This document shows, in pieces, positions 1 through 9,706 of a stretch of DNA of 64,000 bases. Source of the stretch: Cafeteria roenbergensis (taxonomy: Eukaryota; Sar; Bigyra; Bicosoecida; Cafeteriaceae); the NCBI GenBank assembly GCA_008330645.1, contig VLTN01000009.1, positions 496,001-560,000 of the forward strand. Reading direction: 5' to 3'. The notes under the pieces are model-generated. The model was not told the origin of the DNA. It saw only the letters and a program-made list of their open reading frames with translations, and did not search any database. Both the position numbers and the translations under genes were made by a program. How positions within the stretch are numbered: the first letter of the stretch is position 1; each line of letters begins with the position of its first letter.

Positions 1-1
1 C

Positions 2-2207
2 GAGTGCGAGCCGGGCATGGGCAGCTTCCTCAAGGCCAAGCTGGTCGACCGCGGCGTCAACCTCGTCAGCGCCCTGGAAGAGAAGTATGTGGACTCCACG
101 CAGGGGGGCGGAGAGGTCATTGCCGAGAGCGGGGAGGCCGTGGAGGTCATTCTCGTCGGCGAGGACGAGGCCCGGCGCCGGCAGCAGCTCCACCGCCTGT
201 GGAACGTCGCTCTGCTCAGCAAAGGAGTCTCTCGCATCGATGCGGACACAGTTGCGTCTGCTGCACCGAGCCTCGTCGAGCTCGACTTGAGCTCCAACCT
301 GCTCTGCCGGTGGACCGACATTGCGGCGCTGGGGGCAGGGGCCCCCAAACTCCGCACGCTAAACCTCTCGGGCAATGCCATGTCGCGCCCCACCCCGGCC
401 GACGCGGCCTCCCTCGCCGCCACGCCCCTTGCCAGGCTCGGCGTCCTCGTGCTGAGCGGTTGCGGAGTCACCGTGTCAGACCTCCTCGTCCTCCGCCCGG
501 CAGCGGCCTTCCCTGCCCTGAGAGAGCTCCACCTGGCCAGCAACTGCATCCGCGGAATCGAAGCCTCCGAGCCGGGGGCAGCCGCCGCCCAGCCTGCGGA
601 CAAATCCGCAGCCCCCAGCGCGGCAGAGCCCACCGAACGCGAAACCGCTGACCAGCTAGCCGCGGCCCTTCCCCGCCTCGAGACGCTCAACCTGTCCGGA
701 AACGCCCTCACCTCCTGGTCCCACATCTGGCGCCTGAGCCGCCTGCCCAGCCTCCAGCGCCTCATCCTCGCCGGCAACGCCCTCACGGAGGCCGCCTACG
801 GACCGTCGCTCGCCGCTGCGTGGCCCCTCCCCGCAGAGCTGCCCCAGGAAAAGGCCCCTGAGTACTCGCTCCGAGTGGCGAACCGGCTCTACCCGTGCGA
901 AACCGCCGTCGAGGCAGCGCCCACCCCCGCCGCCGCTGCCGCTGCGGCTGCGGCTGCCGGCTCTGCCGCCGTGGCGGGCGGATCGCCCCCCTCGGCTCTG
1001 CCCTTCGCGTCCCTCACTTCGCTCACGCTGTCCGACAACCCCATCGCGTCGTGGGACAGCGTGACGGCGCTGGCCGCCTTCCCCGCGCTCACCGCGCTGC
1101 GTGTGTCCGGCGCCGGCGTCGTGGGCGAGCTCGGCAGCAACCGGGCGCGCCTGGAGGTGGTCGCCCGCCTGGCCTCCGTACGCACGCTCAACGGCTCTGA
1201 AGTTCGCCCCAGGGAACGGGAGGACGCAGAGAAGGCATACGTGCGCCGCGTGTGCCACGAAACCGCAGCGGCCGCGGAGAAGCCAACCTTCGCCGAGGCG
1301 GTGGGCGTGGAGGCGGACAAGCTGGAGGAGCTCGTGACCGACGTCGTGGCAGCCCGCGCAACCGCGCCTTCCGGCGACGCAGCGCGGAGCGCCCCCGGCA
1401 GCGGGGCAGACGCTGCGGCCGCGACCGTGTCTGACGGCGCAGACGCTGCGGCCGCAGTGGCAGCCGCCCACCCTCGGCTGTTCCCTCTCATGCTGCGGCA
1501 CGGAGAGGTGGCTGCTGCCGCGCGCGACACCGGGCCCAAGACGATGGGCTCCTCGACGGTGTCCGTCACCATCAGGTCCATGGCGGGGGCGTCCTCCGCC
1601 ATGGATCCCATCGCAAAGCGCCTCCCGGGCTCCATGACCGTGCTCACGCTCAAGCAGCTGGCAGCGAGGGCCTTCAAGGGCGACGTTGCAATGTGCCGCC
1701 TGTCCTTCCGGGACGGCAAGGTGAGTGGCCCCGCGCGGCGCACCCGCCAGCCCCCCCTCAACAGCCTCCCCCACCAACCCCCCCCACCAGATCCCCCGCC
1801 CGCGCGCCTCGCTGCCCCCTCCCCCCCTCCCCCCCCCTTCATTCCTTCCCATCCCCTTCCTCGCGCCCGGCACGCGCGTGCTTAGTCGCGCACTCCTGCC
1901 CTGACCCCTTCGCCAAGGCCCTGCGCCCTCGCTCCCCTGGCCACCGCAGGACGCCTACCCCACACCCCTGGACGACGACTCAAAGCCGCTCACCTACTTC
2001 GGCGTGTGTGACGGGAGCGAGATCCTCCTGGAGGAGGTGGACTCGGCAGAGCTTGTTCGCGAGGCGGCAGAGCAAGAGGCAGCACAGGCAGAGCTGATGC
2101 GGCGCGAGGAGGAGAGGGTCACTGCCATGCGCCGCCTCAAGATGGAGGAGCTGCGGCGAAACCGATCGGCGCTGGCGGCGGCCGCTGCGGCCGCACAGGC
2201 GCCATAG
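2..2207 (+). CDS. TBCE: Tubulin-specific chaperone E (tubulin folding cofactor E), 5' partial
   Basis: TBCE binds alpha-tubulin and, with cofactors C and D, assembles or dissociates tubulin heterodimers in the cytosol. The frame is open to the left edge. Its first residues (ECEPGMGSFLKAKLVDRG) match the segment just after the CAP-Gly domain, so the start and the CAP-Gly lie outside the window. Next come leucine-rich repeats (for example LVELDLSSNLL, LRTLNLSGNAM, LETLNLSGNAL), an LRR cap ending near LNGSEVRPRER, an Ala-rich linker, and a C-terminal ubiquitin-like fold beginning VSVTIRSMAG. One phase-0 intron at 1721-1949 (GTGAGT...CGCAG, very C-rich) splits the ubiquitin-like fold. Exon 2 supplies its end (PLTYFGVCDGSEILLEEV) and a Glu/Ala-rich tail to the TAG. 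Order and spacing fit TBCE well. The ATG at 17 is internal, not the start. Confidence 0.9.
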
Positions 2208-2609
2208 CGGCGCGGGGAGGCGGCTGACAGCCCTGGTGCGTCGATTGACGCCCTCTCTCTCGAGCGATGCTACCAGCCGCCCGCTGGGTGGCTGGCGCCC
2301 CTCGACCGACCGCTCTGGCGTGCTGGCCCTTCGTTCGGACCCGTGCTTGGCTGACTGGTGACCCGCCGGTGATGTCCAAGAATCCAAGCCTTGCCTTTCA
2401 AGGGTCGAGCACTCTCACTCGCACCACGCCACACGCGCGTATCTCGCACGGCTCTGCCGCCTATCACGCCCCACACCGGGAGAGGCAGCCGCAGCGCGTT
2501 TCCCCGCCCTCGCACCGGCCTCCGCGGCCCGGCCTGCCGCCCCATCCCCACGCCCACCCCTCCTCACTCCCCGCCGCGGGCATCCGTCGCACCTCCCTCC
2601 AAGCGAGCT
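2208..2609. other. Intergenic, between two converging 3' ends
   Basis: About 400 bp separate the stop codons of TBCE and the minus-strand ubiquitin-like gene. It must hold both 3' UTRs. I see no convincing ORF, RNA gene or repeat in it. Confidence 0.6.
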
Positions 2610-3615
2610 CTAGAAGGCGTCGAACAGCACCCCCTCCTCCTCCATCTCGTCCTCCTCCATATCGCCGTCCACGGCCTGCGCCAGCGTGGCGGTGGGCGGC
2701 TGCTTCGTCCCTGCGTAGGACAGAGAGAGCCCGTCGGCGGGCTTTCCGATGTGCACGGAGAGCGCCCAGAGCAGGCAGGAGAGCGTCGATTCGGTGCCCA
2801 GCTCGAACTGAAAGTCGTCCGATCCTTCCATCCGCACCGTCACGTTCACGATCGTGCCGCGCCGTGCGTCCTCGGCCGAAGTCGGCGCGGCAGCGGAGGG
2901 AGCGGGCCCGGCCACGGCGGCCCCTGCGGCCCCTGCGGCCGCGGCGGCTCCGGCGCCAGCCTTGCCCGAGCGCGTCTGGGGCGCCGGCCCCGCCCGCCCG
3001 CCCGCTGCAGCCCCGGCGCCGGCTCGCCCCCGCCCGCCGTGGCTGTCGTCGCTGTCGTCGCTCAGCTCCACGTCGTCGTCGGAGTCTGGCACATCGGTTG
3101 CGGCGAAACTGCCGGCGATCCGGCTGAGCGCCGACAGGCCCTCGCGGCTCTTGGCGGCGGCCGCCTCCGCCGCGGAAGCTGCGCGCAGCTTGGCCGCCTC
3201 GCTTGCCGAGCGTGCAACTGGACGGGCCGCGGGCGCCCGGCGCACGTCCGCCGCAATCATGCGCTGCACCTCCAGCTCAGCCGCCTCGGCTCGCTTGCGC
3301 TTTTGCTCAGACGCGCTCTGGTACTTGGTCTCCTCGCCCCGGCCCCGCTTGGACGGGCTCGGGTGGCTGCTGTCCGAGTCCGACGAGCTCTCGTCAGAGT
3401 CGGACGCGCGTCGAGGGGGCGTATCGGCCCGCCGGCGCGGCTTCGCACGCGCAGACCCGCTAGCTGCGGAGTGGCTTGGCCAGGCGCATCAGGGGGGCGG
3501 CTCGGGAGCGGGCACATGAGTCACTGCTGCGTGGCAGAGGCGGCGAGGCCCCGCCCTGGGCACCATGCGCTCTGAACGCACCGAGCCTGCTCATGGCGAG
3601 CCGAAGAGACGACAT
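2610..3615 (-). CDS. Small nuclear-type protein with C-terminal ubiquitin/SUMO-like domain
   Basis: The last 75 or so residues (from GTIVNVTVRMEG, through LSLSYAGTKQPP, to GVLFDAF) have the beta-grasp pattern of ubiquitin or Rad60/NFATC2IP-type SUMO-like domains. They lack a terminal Gly-Gly, so conjugation is unlikely. Before this lie acidic serine clusters (SDSDESSSDSDSS), a basic Lys/Arg-rich helix (EQKRKRAEAAELEVQRMIA) and an Ala/Gly-rich linker, typical of nuclear proteins. The long frame has no ATG at its 5' end. I propose exon 1 at 3582-3615 (MSSLRLAMSRL) joined by a phase-1 intron, 3464-3581 (GTGCGT...CGCAG, 118 bp), to exon 2 at 2610-3463, giving 295 residues. If that exon is wrong, the first in-frame ATG is at 3260. 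Family assignment is tentative and I name no function. Confidence 0.6.
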
Positions 3616-3746
3616 GGCCCCCGGGCCCGCTGTGTGGCAGCTCGCAGGGGCGCTGGGGCGTCTCGGGTTGTGCTGGAACGAACCGCGTTCCACAAACGGG
3701 CGCTGGCAGAGCGCGCAATTGCGGCTCCGCACTCCCTGCGCTGGGG
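3616..3746. promoter_or_regulatory. Shared upstream region of a head-to-head gene pair
   Basis: The 131 bp between the ATGs of the ubiquitin-like gene (minus) and IPK (plus) must contain both promoters and 5' UTRs. No TATA-like box is evident. The assignment rests on gene orientation only. Confidence 0.45.
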
Positions 3747-5012
3747 ATGGATGGCAGGCCGGTCCTGGTTGTGAAGCTCGGAGGGTCGCTGATCACAAAC
3801 AAGCGGGCCCGAGCAAGCCTGCGCGCGGGCGCCTTGAAGCGCGCAGCGAGTCAGCTTGCGCTTGCGCACGAGGTCGTCTCGCTGGTTGTCGCGCACGGGG
3901 CCGGCTCCTTTGGCCACCACGAGGCCAAGGAGCACGGTCTGCGTCATGGGGGGACGGTCAGAGCGTGTCCTCGGCACGTCGCAGTGGGAGAAGCCCTGAC
4001 GCGAGCGGCCGTTCGCACGCTCAACGCGCACGTCTGCGTGGCCCTCGCGCACGCGGGCATCCCAGCGTGCGCCATCAGCCCAGCAGACTGCGGCACCGTG
4101 ACTGACGGTTATGGCGCTCGTGTGCTCGAAAGCGAGGGGCTTGACGCCGCTGTCCGAGCGGCCCTTGCGCGCGGGCAAGTGCCCGTGATACACGGGGACG
4201 TAGTGCCGGACGAGGCCTCGCGCGCCTCCACGGCCCCGCGGCCTGTCAGCATTCTCAGCGGCGACGTCATTCTTCACCACTTGGCACTGACCCTTGCCGC
4301 ATCCGCTGCCGTCACCGTCAGCGACGTTCCGGGCCTGATCCTTCCTTCGACGGCGGGATTCACGATCGACGCACCGCTCATCCGGGTCATTGCGATTGAG
4401 GCTTCCCCGCCAGCGCCGGTCGCTGCGACAGCCGCGACTCCGCCCCCCACATCTGGGGCCAGCTCTCCAGCCGCTGCCGTCGCCGGCAGCAGCGCGTGCC
4501 CAGCGCCGGCCGCCCCGGCAGCAGGCCCGGCAGCCGCAGCGGCAGCCCCACACACCGCGCGCCGATGCTCTGCCCTGGTAGAGCTGTCCGACCCCTGCGA
4601 GCTCTGCCGGTTGCGACTGAGCGTGCCTCCCCCCGGCAGCGGCCAGCCAATGGCCGTGGAGGCGCAAGGCGACTGGGGCCGCCGCGCCGACATCGGCGCC
4701 GACGTCGGCGCTGGTGTCGGTACCGACGTTCCTGACGTCACAGGCGGCATGCATGGCAAGGTCTGGGAGCTCTGCCAGCTGGCTGGGGGCGCGGCGGACG
4801 AGGGATGCGCGGTCATGCTCCTGGGGCTCGGGGCTGAGGGGAGCAGCGCGCCGCTCTGCCGGCTGGCAGAGCAGCTGTCGCTGGGGGAGGCGGGCGGCCG
4901 GGAGGGGCAGGAGGATGCCGAGACGGCCCAGTTCAGGCTGCTGGGAGTGGGGGGCGCGCTGGCGAGCAGAGTCGCGGGGGTGCGGGGCACGCTGGTGGCG
5001 AGGGTGCGGTGA
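3747..5012 (+). CDS. IPK: Isopentenyl phosphate kinase
   Basis: IPK phosphorylates isopentenyl phosphate with ATP to isopentenyl diphosphate, in the alternative branch of the mevalonate pathway, and is probably cytosolic. It belongs to the amino-acid kinase fold. Visible motifs: VVKLGGSLITNK near residues 8-19; GAGSFGHHEA near 51-60, with the histidine that is catalytic in IPKs; VPVIHGDVV and ILSGDVILHHLA in the middle; TVSDVPGLI; and the C-terminal VTGGMHGKV signature. The protein has 421 residues against about 260 for the family. The excess is mainly an Ala/Pro-rich, probably disordered insert (roughly 215-320) between the nucleotide-binding DVPG segment and the TGGM motif. The single exon starts at an ATG directly before the conserved first strand, so the start is secure. 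No introns are needed. Confidence 0.92.
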   Translation: MDGRPVLVVKLGGSLITNKRARASLRAGALKRAASQLALAHEVVSLVVAHGAGSFGHHEAKEHGLRHGGTVRACPRHVAVGEALTRAAVRTLNAHVCVALAHAGIPACAISPADCGTVTDGYGARVLESEGLDAAVRAALARGQVPVIHGDVVPDEASRASTAPRPVSILSGDVILHHLALTLAASAAVTVSDVPGLILPSTAGFTIDAPLIRVIAIEASPPAPVAATAATPPPTSGASSPAAAVAGSSACPAPAAPAAGPAAAAAAPHTARRCSALVELSDPCELCRLRLSVPPPGSGQPMAVEAQGDWGRRADIGADVGAGVGTDVPDVTGGMHGKVWELCQLAGGAADEGCAVMLLGLGAEGSSAPLCRLAEQLSLGEAGGREGQEDAETAQFRLLGVGGALASRVAGVRGTLVARVR

Positions 5013-5347
5013 CGGGCGGATGCCAGCCAGCCTTGTGTCCCTAGGCAACTGCAAGGCGGCAGACCTCGTGATGGCGCCCTTGAGCTGTGTGGCTCTGGAG
5101 GTGGTGTTGGGGGGGGGGGGGGGTGCGTTGTGCTTGTGATATGGCTGCGTGTGTGTGTGGTGGATCGGAACGCGCCCGCGGACGTGGTGTGGCACTGGTG
5201 GCTGGAGTCAGTTACTGCTCTTCAAACACGGAGGATCCAACGCAAACGAAGCATTGGGGCGCCAGGCAAACACGCGACGCAAGTGCGTCCGGCTGTGCCT
5301 GAGCGGGGTACGGAGGGGCGCTCCGTCGCTCCCAGGCGCCAGGGTGC
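5013..5347. other. Intergenic between converging genes, with G- and GT-rich tracts
   Basis: This holds the 3' flanks of IPK and the secreted repeat protein. It contains a 15-base G run at 5109-5123 followed by a GT-rich stretch (around 5140-5165). No ORF or RNA gene is supported. Confidence 0.6.
5109..5123 (+). repeat. Homopolymer of 15 G residues
   Basis: An uninterrupted run of 15 G just downstream of the IPK stop codon. Such runs are prone to length errors in sequencing and can form quadruplexes. Confidence 0.9.
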
Positions 5348-8300
5348 TCAGTTGTAGGGCATAGGGGGCCGCTCGTAGGTGCCGTCGAAGAAGCGCGGCG
5401 CCGGCGAGGGGGTTGCCGAGGCGGCAGCAATGTTCTCTCCGAACTCGGACACTGGCGCAAAGGCTGGCTGGGCGTTGTTCATGTACGCGTTGGCGTTGCC
5501 GGCCATGGCCATGTTGGTGTTGGAGACGTAGTCCTGGGTGGGGTTCTGGTCCTTGAAGAGGTCGACGGGGAGGACGAATCCGGCGGGGCGCGTGGCCTTG
5601 GTGGCGGTCTGGAGCAGAGAGAGGACGCCCCGGCTGTTGGCGTTGAAGAAGTCGGCGCCCATGGCGTCGGCCTGCTTGTGAAGGAGGGCGCGCTGCTCCT
5701 CCTCGTCGAGGGAGTCGCTTTCCTCCTCGCTGGCAGTGAGGCTGTCGAGGACATCGGAGACGACGGAGCTCTTGCGCACCCGGTTGAAGGCCTCCTCGAC
5801 CGCGTCGGGGGCGTCAGGCGTGTGCGCGTCCACGTTGGACTCGGGGGGCGGGGAGGCGAAGGGGTGAGCCAGGGCTGAGCCCTCGACTGAGGTGGGAGGG
5901 CCGTACCTGTTGCCGTCGATGAGGCCATCGCGGCCCGGCATCACGCGTCGCTGGGCGAAGCGCATCTGGATCTCGCCCCAGGCAGAGTTGGAGAGCAGGC
6001 TGGCCAGGTTGACGCGGACTGACGCCGGTGCCGGGGCAGCGCGAGCGTTGGAGCGGGCAGCGGACGCCTCAGCAGCCGTCGCCGCGAGCGGCAGCTGCTT
6101 GGCCGAGGGGGCACCCCGGAGAGACGACGCCGCGGCCTGCAGCAGGGCGGCGCTGGAGCCAGCGTGGTGGTGGCTGTGGGGGCGGGCCGCGGGAGGCACG
6201 GGTGCGGCGGGGCGGCTTGCGCTGCGGCGCTCGCGGAAGTTGTAGCCCGGCAGGTAGGGCTGGTCGCCGTAGGGGCCGTTGTACATGGCTCCAGGGGGAG
6301 TGGGGGAGGGGGAGGTGGAGGCAAGGCTGGAGTGGGCCGTGCCGACGGTGGGGTACGGGGCGATCACGTTGGAGTAAGGGTCGTGAAGCTCTGTCATGGT
6401 GCTTCCCTGGTACGGCTGGCCGTTGTTGCTGCCGTACCCGCCGTAGGAGCCCCAGGTGAAGCCGAGGTTGGCGCTGTCGGGGTAGGCGTTGTTGCCGAAG
6501 CGGGAGCCGCGGCCGAAGTTCACGCCGAAGCGGTTGACGTCCTTGGCTGCGGCCTTTCCCCGCGAGGATGCGAAGCGGGGAGCGTGCGCCGGAGCCGCGG
6601 AGGGGCGGGGGGCCGGAGCAGGGGCGCGAGCGGCCTCGTCGCGGGCCGGCGTGAGCGGCGCTTGGTGCATGCCCTGCTGGCGGAAGCGGGGGACGCCGCC
6701 GGAGCGGGCGTGGCGCACGGCATCCTGGCGGCCGAGGAAGCGCTGGGTGTTGCCGATGATGGCTGCGACACCGTCGGCCTGGCTCTGCAGGTCGTCGGCG
6801 AGCGTGGCGGCGGAGGCGCGCTCGAAGCTGTTGGCCTCGTCCTCGGCCCGCGACAGGGCGGCGGCGTCGCGAAGCGAGTCCACGGAGGGGCTGCGCACCT
6901 GGCGAAACCGGGGCTCGGCCGCCTCGTCGGCAGCCGCGGCCTCGTCGTCCGCAGCCTCGCCCTCCTTGGCACTGGCCTCCTCCGCAGCGGCCTCCTCTGC
7001 CTCCTCCTTGGCCTCCTCCTTAGCTTCGGCCTCTGCCTCCTCCTTGGCCTCCTCGGCCTCTGTCTCCTCCTTCTCGTCTTCCTTGGCCTCCTCCGCCTCC
7101 CCCGAAGTCTCCTCCGCCTCCTTCGGCTCGGCCTCTTCGCCAGCCTCCTCCGCCTCAGCAGCAGGCTCCGCCTCCGCCTCCGCCTCCGCCCCCTCCTCGG
7201 TGGGCTCCTCCGCAGACGTCGAGTTGGCAGCAGGCTCCGCCTCCTCGGCATCAGCCTGCGTCTCTGCACGCTCTGCCGCCTGCAGAGCCGACTCGATGGC
7301 CTTGATGGAGTCCTTGACGTCGTTCAGGGCCTCCTTGGCGCGGTCGTGAGCCTCGCTGCCCTGGTCCTCGTCCTCCTCAGCCTCGGCCTCGGCGGTCGCG
7401 GTGGCGTTGGTCACATGCTCGCGGACAGCGTCCACCGCCCCGTGAGCCTCCTCGTCAAGGGCAGTCTGGGCGTCGCTGGCGGCCTTGGCCTGGGCGTCAG
7501 CCTGCTCGGCCTCCGCCTCCGCCTCGGCGAGCTGGTGCTTAACCGTGGCAACAACCTTCTTCTCGCGGGCGTCGGCGACGGCCTTGGCCTCCGCAAGAGT
7601 CTTGGTGGCAATGGCGTCGGCAGTGGTGATGGCCTTGCGCGCGCTCTCGATCGTGGCGCGCGCCTGCTGGATGTTCTGCGTGGCGGCGTCGACTGCAGCT
7701 GCGCGGCGCTCCTCCACAGCCGCGCGTGCGGCGGCCACCGCCTCGTCACGAGCAGCCTGGGCCGCGGTGATGTCCTGCTCTGCCTGGGCGGCCTTGGCCT
7801 TGACGTCAGCAGCGGCCATGGCTGCCTCAGCCGCCAGAGACGCAGGGGTCTCAGGTGCGGCCTCGGCGGCGGGTGCGGGAGCAGCAGCAGCCTCGGCGGC
7901 GGGAGCGGGGGCAGCAGCAGCCTCGGCGGCCGGTGCGGGAGCAGCAGCAGCCTCGGCGGCCGGTGCGGGAGCAGCAGCAGCCTCGGCGGCCGGTGCGGGA
8001 GCAGCAGCAGCCTCGGCGGCGGGAGCGGGAGCAGCAGCAGCAGCAGCCTCGGCGGCGGGAGCGGGAGCAGCAGCAGCAGCCTCGGCGGCGGCAGCGGGAG
8101 CTGCAGCAACCTCGGCGGCGGCAGCGGGAGCTGCAGCAACCTCGGCGGCGGCAGCGGGAGCTGCAGCAACCTCGGCGGCGGCAGCGGGAGCTGCAGCAAC
8201 CTCGGCGGCGGGAGCGGGAGCAGCAGCAGCAGCCTCGGCGGCGGCAGCGGGAGCTGCAGCAACCTCGGCGGCGGCAGCGGGAGCTGCAGCAACCTCGGCG

Positions 8301-9507
8301 GGGGGAGCGGGAGCTGCAGCAACCTCGGCGGCGGGAGCGGGAGCAGCCGCTGCCAAGGCCTCGACCTCGGCATCCATCTTGGAGGTGGCAGAGCCGATTT
8401 CAGCTTCAAGGGAAGGCGGAGCGGCCGAGTCGGCTGAGACGGCGGCAGCGCCTTGGGCACCTGCAGTTGGGTCGACAACGTCGCCAGCCGCGGCTGCGGC
8501 CTCGAGCTGCTGCTGGATGGAGTCCTCCACCGCGATGGGCCCCGCCGCAGGACCGCCGATGAGCTCTTGAGCCTCGGCGGCAGGGGGCTCCTCCGGCGCG
8601 ACCGCCTCGGCAGCCTCGGCCTCGGCTGCGTGAGCCTCGGCTGCGGCAGCCTCCGCCGACGAGGCCTCCACGGCAGCCTCGGTATCAGAGCCTGCCGGAG
8701 CACCAGCACCAGCACCGGCGATGGCGTCGGAGAGCTGGCTCATGTCCGTCTCGGCCAGCACCTCCTCCCCGCCGGCCTCAGCAGCCTCAATGTGGGCGTT
8801 AGCCTCCTCAGTCTTGGCGATGGCATCCTGGCGAGGGAGATCGGCGTCGGCGGCCAGAACCTCGTCGATGCTGTCGGCGACGGCTTCTGCCTCGTCCTGC
8901 TCGGGCTCCGCTGCCTCGGAGCTGGGCGAGGACTCCAAGCTCTCAGAGATGAGCTTGGTGATCGACGATACCGACTCGTGGGCATCATCGAGCTGATCAA
9001 GAGTGCTTGTGCGCGAGGGCGAGGCGTCTGCGTCGAGGTTGGGGGGGAGGAACGGGCGGGGGAGGGGACAGATGAAGCTATGGATGGAAAGGTGCGCCGC
9101 CCTCGCTGAGGCACATCCGGACGTGCCCTGGCCCGAAGCCTCCAGCCCATAGTCGCGCATGTGACACTCTGAACCAAAGGCGCAGCGACGGGGCCCCAAT
9201 GACGCGGCATCGCGCGAGCAGGCGGGCAAGCGCTCCGGCCAGCACGAAGCTGAGGCACAAGCGGCTCCATGCGGCCAGGCCCGCGCTCACCCGCTCGAGC
9301 CCGCAGGGCGGCGCTTGCTTCGGGGACCACTGCGGGGACAAGCCAGTGAACGAATCGGGGACGGGGGGCGGGGGCGTTGGGGGGCAAGGGCAGCGGCGCT
9401 GCAGAGGACTCCACGGCTCGAGCCGCAAACGCCGCCCTAGCCACGCTGGGCTCACGCAGAGCGGCCCCGAGCGCCACAAGGACGCCCAAGAGTACGGGTG
9501 CGCGCAT
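5348..9507 (-). CDS. Large secreted Ala/Glu-rich tandem-repeat protein
   Basis: I do not recognise a family. Exon 1 (9291-9507) begins with an ATG and encodes a clear signal peptide (MRAPVLLGVLVALGAALREP, cleavage near SVARA-AFA). A phase-1 intron at 9028-9290 (GTGAGC...CGCAG, 263 bp) joins it to exon 2 (5348-9027), giving 1,298 residues. Order after the signal: acidic region; about sixteen 10-residue repeats of the type APAPAAEAAA; an Ala/Lys/Glu helical region likely to form coiled coil; a long Glu/Ala run (EEAKEEAEAEAKEEA); then a Gly/Asn/Tyr/Phe-rich part (RFGVNFGRGSRFGNNAYP) and a Pro/Ser-rich C-terminus. No membrane anchor is visible beyond the signal. It looks like an extracellular or cell-surface structural protein. 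Localisation follows from the signal peptide; any role is inference. Confidence 0.75.
7855..8345 (-). repeat. About sixteen tandem 30-bp units inside the secreted protein gene
   Basis: On the plus strand each unit begins cctcggcgg. Two unit types alternate in blocks, one encoding APAPAAEAAA and one encoding APAAAAEVAA. A few copies are longer by 3 or 6 bp through extra CAG triplets. All keep the frame. This looks like an expandable coding minisatellite. Confidence 0.9.
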
Positions 9508-9706
9508 TCGCGCAAGCAGGCAGCCGGGAGGGCCCGCCGGAGCCGCGAGTGAGGCGCTTTGTCAGCCCCGCGCGGCTCGCGGCTCCCGGCCCGCCCCCGA
9601 CGTCGAGAGCGCGCTGGCCTGGTGCCGGCCTGCAGAGCCGGGTCGTTCCTGGCAATGTCCCACTGCCATCAATTGGCCAGCGCGGCAGCGGGGGGCACAG
9701 TTGGCG
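9508..9706. promoter_or_regulatory. Shared upstream region of a head-to-head gene pair
   Basis: A 199-bp gap between the ATGs of the secreted repeat protein (minus) and the dysferlin/U-box gene (plus). No core promoter motif is recognisable. Confidence 0.4.

Noticed and set aside
7855-8345. CRISPR-like array
   Set aside because: The units are contiguous 30-bp coding repeats without unique spacers, in a eukaryotic gene.
6164-8437. Plus-strand open frame of 757 codons opposite the secreted protein
   Set aside because: It only mirrors the 30-bp repeat as Gly/Ser strings, and the true strand has a signal peptide and coherent composition.
9377-9706. Upstream extension of the E3-ligase frame
   Set aside because: It overlaps the signal-peptide exon of the divergent gene and has low-complexity sequence; the ATG at 9707 fits the DysF boundary.
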